Part shown: piece by piece, positions 62,980 through 64,000 of the stretch
Position numbering within the stretch: the first letter of the stretch is position 1
Layout: every line of letters starts with the position of its first letter
NCBI RefSeq assembly: GCF_025465255.1
Contig: NZ_JAODNI010000121.1
Coordinates: 1-64,000, forward strand
DNA: 64,000 nt
Direction: 5' to 3'
From: Pseudonocardia sp.
Lineage (GTDB): Bacteria; Actinomycetota; Actinomycetes; Mycobacteriales; Pseudonocardiaceae
The notes under the pieces: generated by a model
What the model saw: only the letters and a program-made list of their open reading frames with translations
Databases searched by the model: none
Told to the model about the DNA's origin: nothing
Translations under genes and position numbers: made by a program

Positions 62980-64000
62980 TCACAGGCCGAGACTACGGCC
63001 GATGACCTCCTTCATGATCTCGGTGGTGCCGCCGTAGATGCGGGTGATGCGGGCGTCGGCGTACGCCTTCGCGATCGGGTACTCGTTCATGTAGCCGTAG
63101 CCGCCGTGCAGCTGCAGGCACTTGTCGACGACCCGGCCCTGCAGCTCGGTGCACCAGTACTTCGCCTTGCTGGCGTCGACGGCGGTGAGCTCGCCCGCGT
63201 TCAGGGCGCGGATGCAGTCGTCCACGTAGTGCTCGGCGATGTCGATCTCGGTGTCGAGCTCGGCGAGGACGAACCTCGAGTTCTGGAACGAGCCGATCGG
63301 CGAGCCGAAGGCCTTGCGCTCTTTGACGTAGTCCAGGGTCCAGCCCAGCGCGGCCCGGGACGCGGCGACCCCGGCGACGGCGATGGAGAGGCGCTCCTGC
63401 GGCAGGTTGGTGACGAGCTGGGTGAAGCCCTTCCCCTCCTCGCCGAGCAGGTTCGCGACCGGGACCCGGACGTCGGTGAACGACAGCTCCGCGGTGTCCT
63501 GGGCGTGCTGGCCGAGCTTGTCGAGGTTGCGGCCGCGCTCGAAGCCCTCCATCCCGCGCTCGATCACCAGCAGCGAGATGCCCTTGTGCTTCTGCGACGG
63601 GTCGGTCTTGACCGCGGTGATCACCAGGTCGGAGTTGATCCCGTTGGTGATGAACGTCTTGGCGCCGTTGACGACGTAGTGGTCGCCCTCGCGCCGGGCC
63701 GTCGTCGACATCGAGGCGAGGTCCGAGCCGATGCCCGGCTCGGTCATCGCGATCGCGCTGATCAGCTCGCCGGAGACGATGCCGGGCAGCCAGCGCTGCT
63801 TCTGCTCCTCCGTGCAGTACGCGAGGAAGTACGGCATGCAGATGTCGTTGTGCAGGGTCAGGCCCAGCCCGGCCGCCGCCGCCCCCGAGCGCATGAACTC
63901 CTCGGTGATCACGGCGTTGAACCGGAAGTCCTTGACCCCACCGCCGCCGTACTCCTCCGGCACGTCGATGCCGAGGAAGCCGGACTTCCCGGCGGTCGCG
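62980..64000 (-). CDS. Acyl-CoA dehydrogenase (N-terminus outside window)
   Basis: At least 339 residues of an FAD acyl-CoA dehydrogenase; the frame runs off the right edge, continuing as ATAGKSGFLGIDVPEEYGGGG. Seen: AIAMTEPGIGSDLASMSTTARREGDHYVVNGAKTFITNG (FAD-binding middle domain), VRVPVANLLGEEGKGFTQL, AERKAFG-like YVKERKAFGSPIGSFQNSRF, QLHGGYGYMNEYPIAKAYADARI and the active-site IYGGTTEIMKEVIGRSLGL with the expected base Glu. Length and motifs resemble medium/long-chain FadE enzymes. It ends 24 bp before the TetR start on the same strand. Confidence 0.94.
   Translation of the reverse strand, partial: ATAGKSGFLGIDVPEEYGGGGVKDFRFNAVITEEFMRSGAAAAGLGLTLHNDICMPYFLAYCTEEQKQRWLPGIVSGELISAIAMTEPGIGSDLASMSTTARREGDHYVVNGAKTFITNGINSDLVITAVKTDPSQKHKGISLLVIERGMEGFERGRNLDKLGQHAQDTAELSFTDVRVPVANLLGEEGKGFTQLVTNLPQERLSIAVAGVAASRAALGWTLDYVKERKAFGSPIGSFQNSRFVLAELDTEIDIAEHYVDDCIRALNAGELTAVDASKAKYWCTELQGRVVDKCLQLHGGYGYMNEYPIAKAYADARITRIYGGTTEIMKEVIGRSLGL

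Overview
This 64 kb window is very GC-rich and densely coded on both strands, with many GTG starts. It carries actinobacterial hallmarks: an Lsr2 nucleoid protein, two F420-type luciferase-like oxidoreductases, an F420/FMN split-barrel protein, an Rv1733c-like protein, a ClpC-type ATPase, and IdeR/DmdR1-type iron boxes. The gene content suggests a Pseudonocardia-like member of the Pseudonocardiaceae; this is inferred, not searched. No tRNA, rRNA, CRISPR array, transposase or phage gene was found.

Layout. 1-8.8 kb: the end of an acyl-CoA dehydrogenase, a frameshifted Rv1733c-like gene, a secreted choice-of-anchor protein overlapping an L,D-transpeptidase, a GH13 glycosidase, a gamma-glutamyltransferase-like enzyme, a Met-rich lipoprotein, a small membrane protein, a bifunctional-nuclease-family protein and a small acidic protein. 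8.8-13.6 kb: ClpC-like ATPase, DJ-1/PfpI protein, and a divergent pair of F420-type enzymes. 13.6-16 kb: class II aldolase, a collapsed alpha/beta hydrolase gene, a glycosyltransferase and a LysR remnant, so a region of decay. 16-25 kb: cysteine-desulfurase-like enzyme, MHS transporter, histidine kinase without a partner, one-chain acyl-CoA carboxyltransferase, PabB-PabC fusion, and a second L,D-transpeptidase. 25-39 kb: lipid/acyl-CoA metabolism (three acyl-CoA ligases, one dehydrogenase, one crotonase) mixed with MarR, F420, MBL, lsr2, MFS and small genes. 39-41 kb: aromatic-amino-acid-type decarboxylase and isochorismatase-family hydrolase.

41-62.1 kb is the centrepiece: a hydroxamate siderophore locus. 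It holds a formyltransferase, a two-gene ABC exporter, an iron-siderophore-binding lipoprotein, and, on the minus strand, an ornithine N5-hydroxylase, an MbtH-like protein and a 4561-residue four-module NRPS. Three iron-box-like sites precede the three transcription units. The working model is that ornithine is N5-hydroxylated, partly formylated, and assembled as X-Ser-hydroxyOrn-X with an N-methylated first residue, X probably being N5-formyl-N5-hydroxyornithine. The peptide would then be exported by a strongly asymmetric ABC heterodimer and recaptured by the lipoprotein. Two condensation-type domains of the NRPS lack the catalytic histidine and there is no thioesterase, so bond formation and release are open questions. 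A TetR regulator and an acyl-CoA dehydrogenase cut by the window edge close the region.

Recurring small-scale structure includes a long palindrome present twice between convergent genes, a set of hairpins sharing a CGTGCGCGG arm, and a TANNNT box 6-7 nt before five start codons, which suggests leaderless transcripts.
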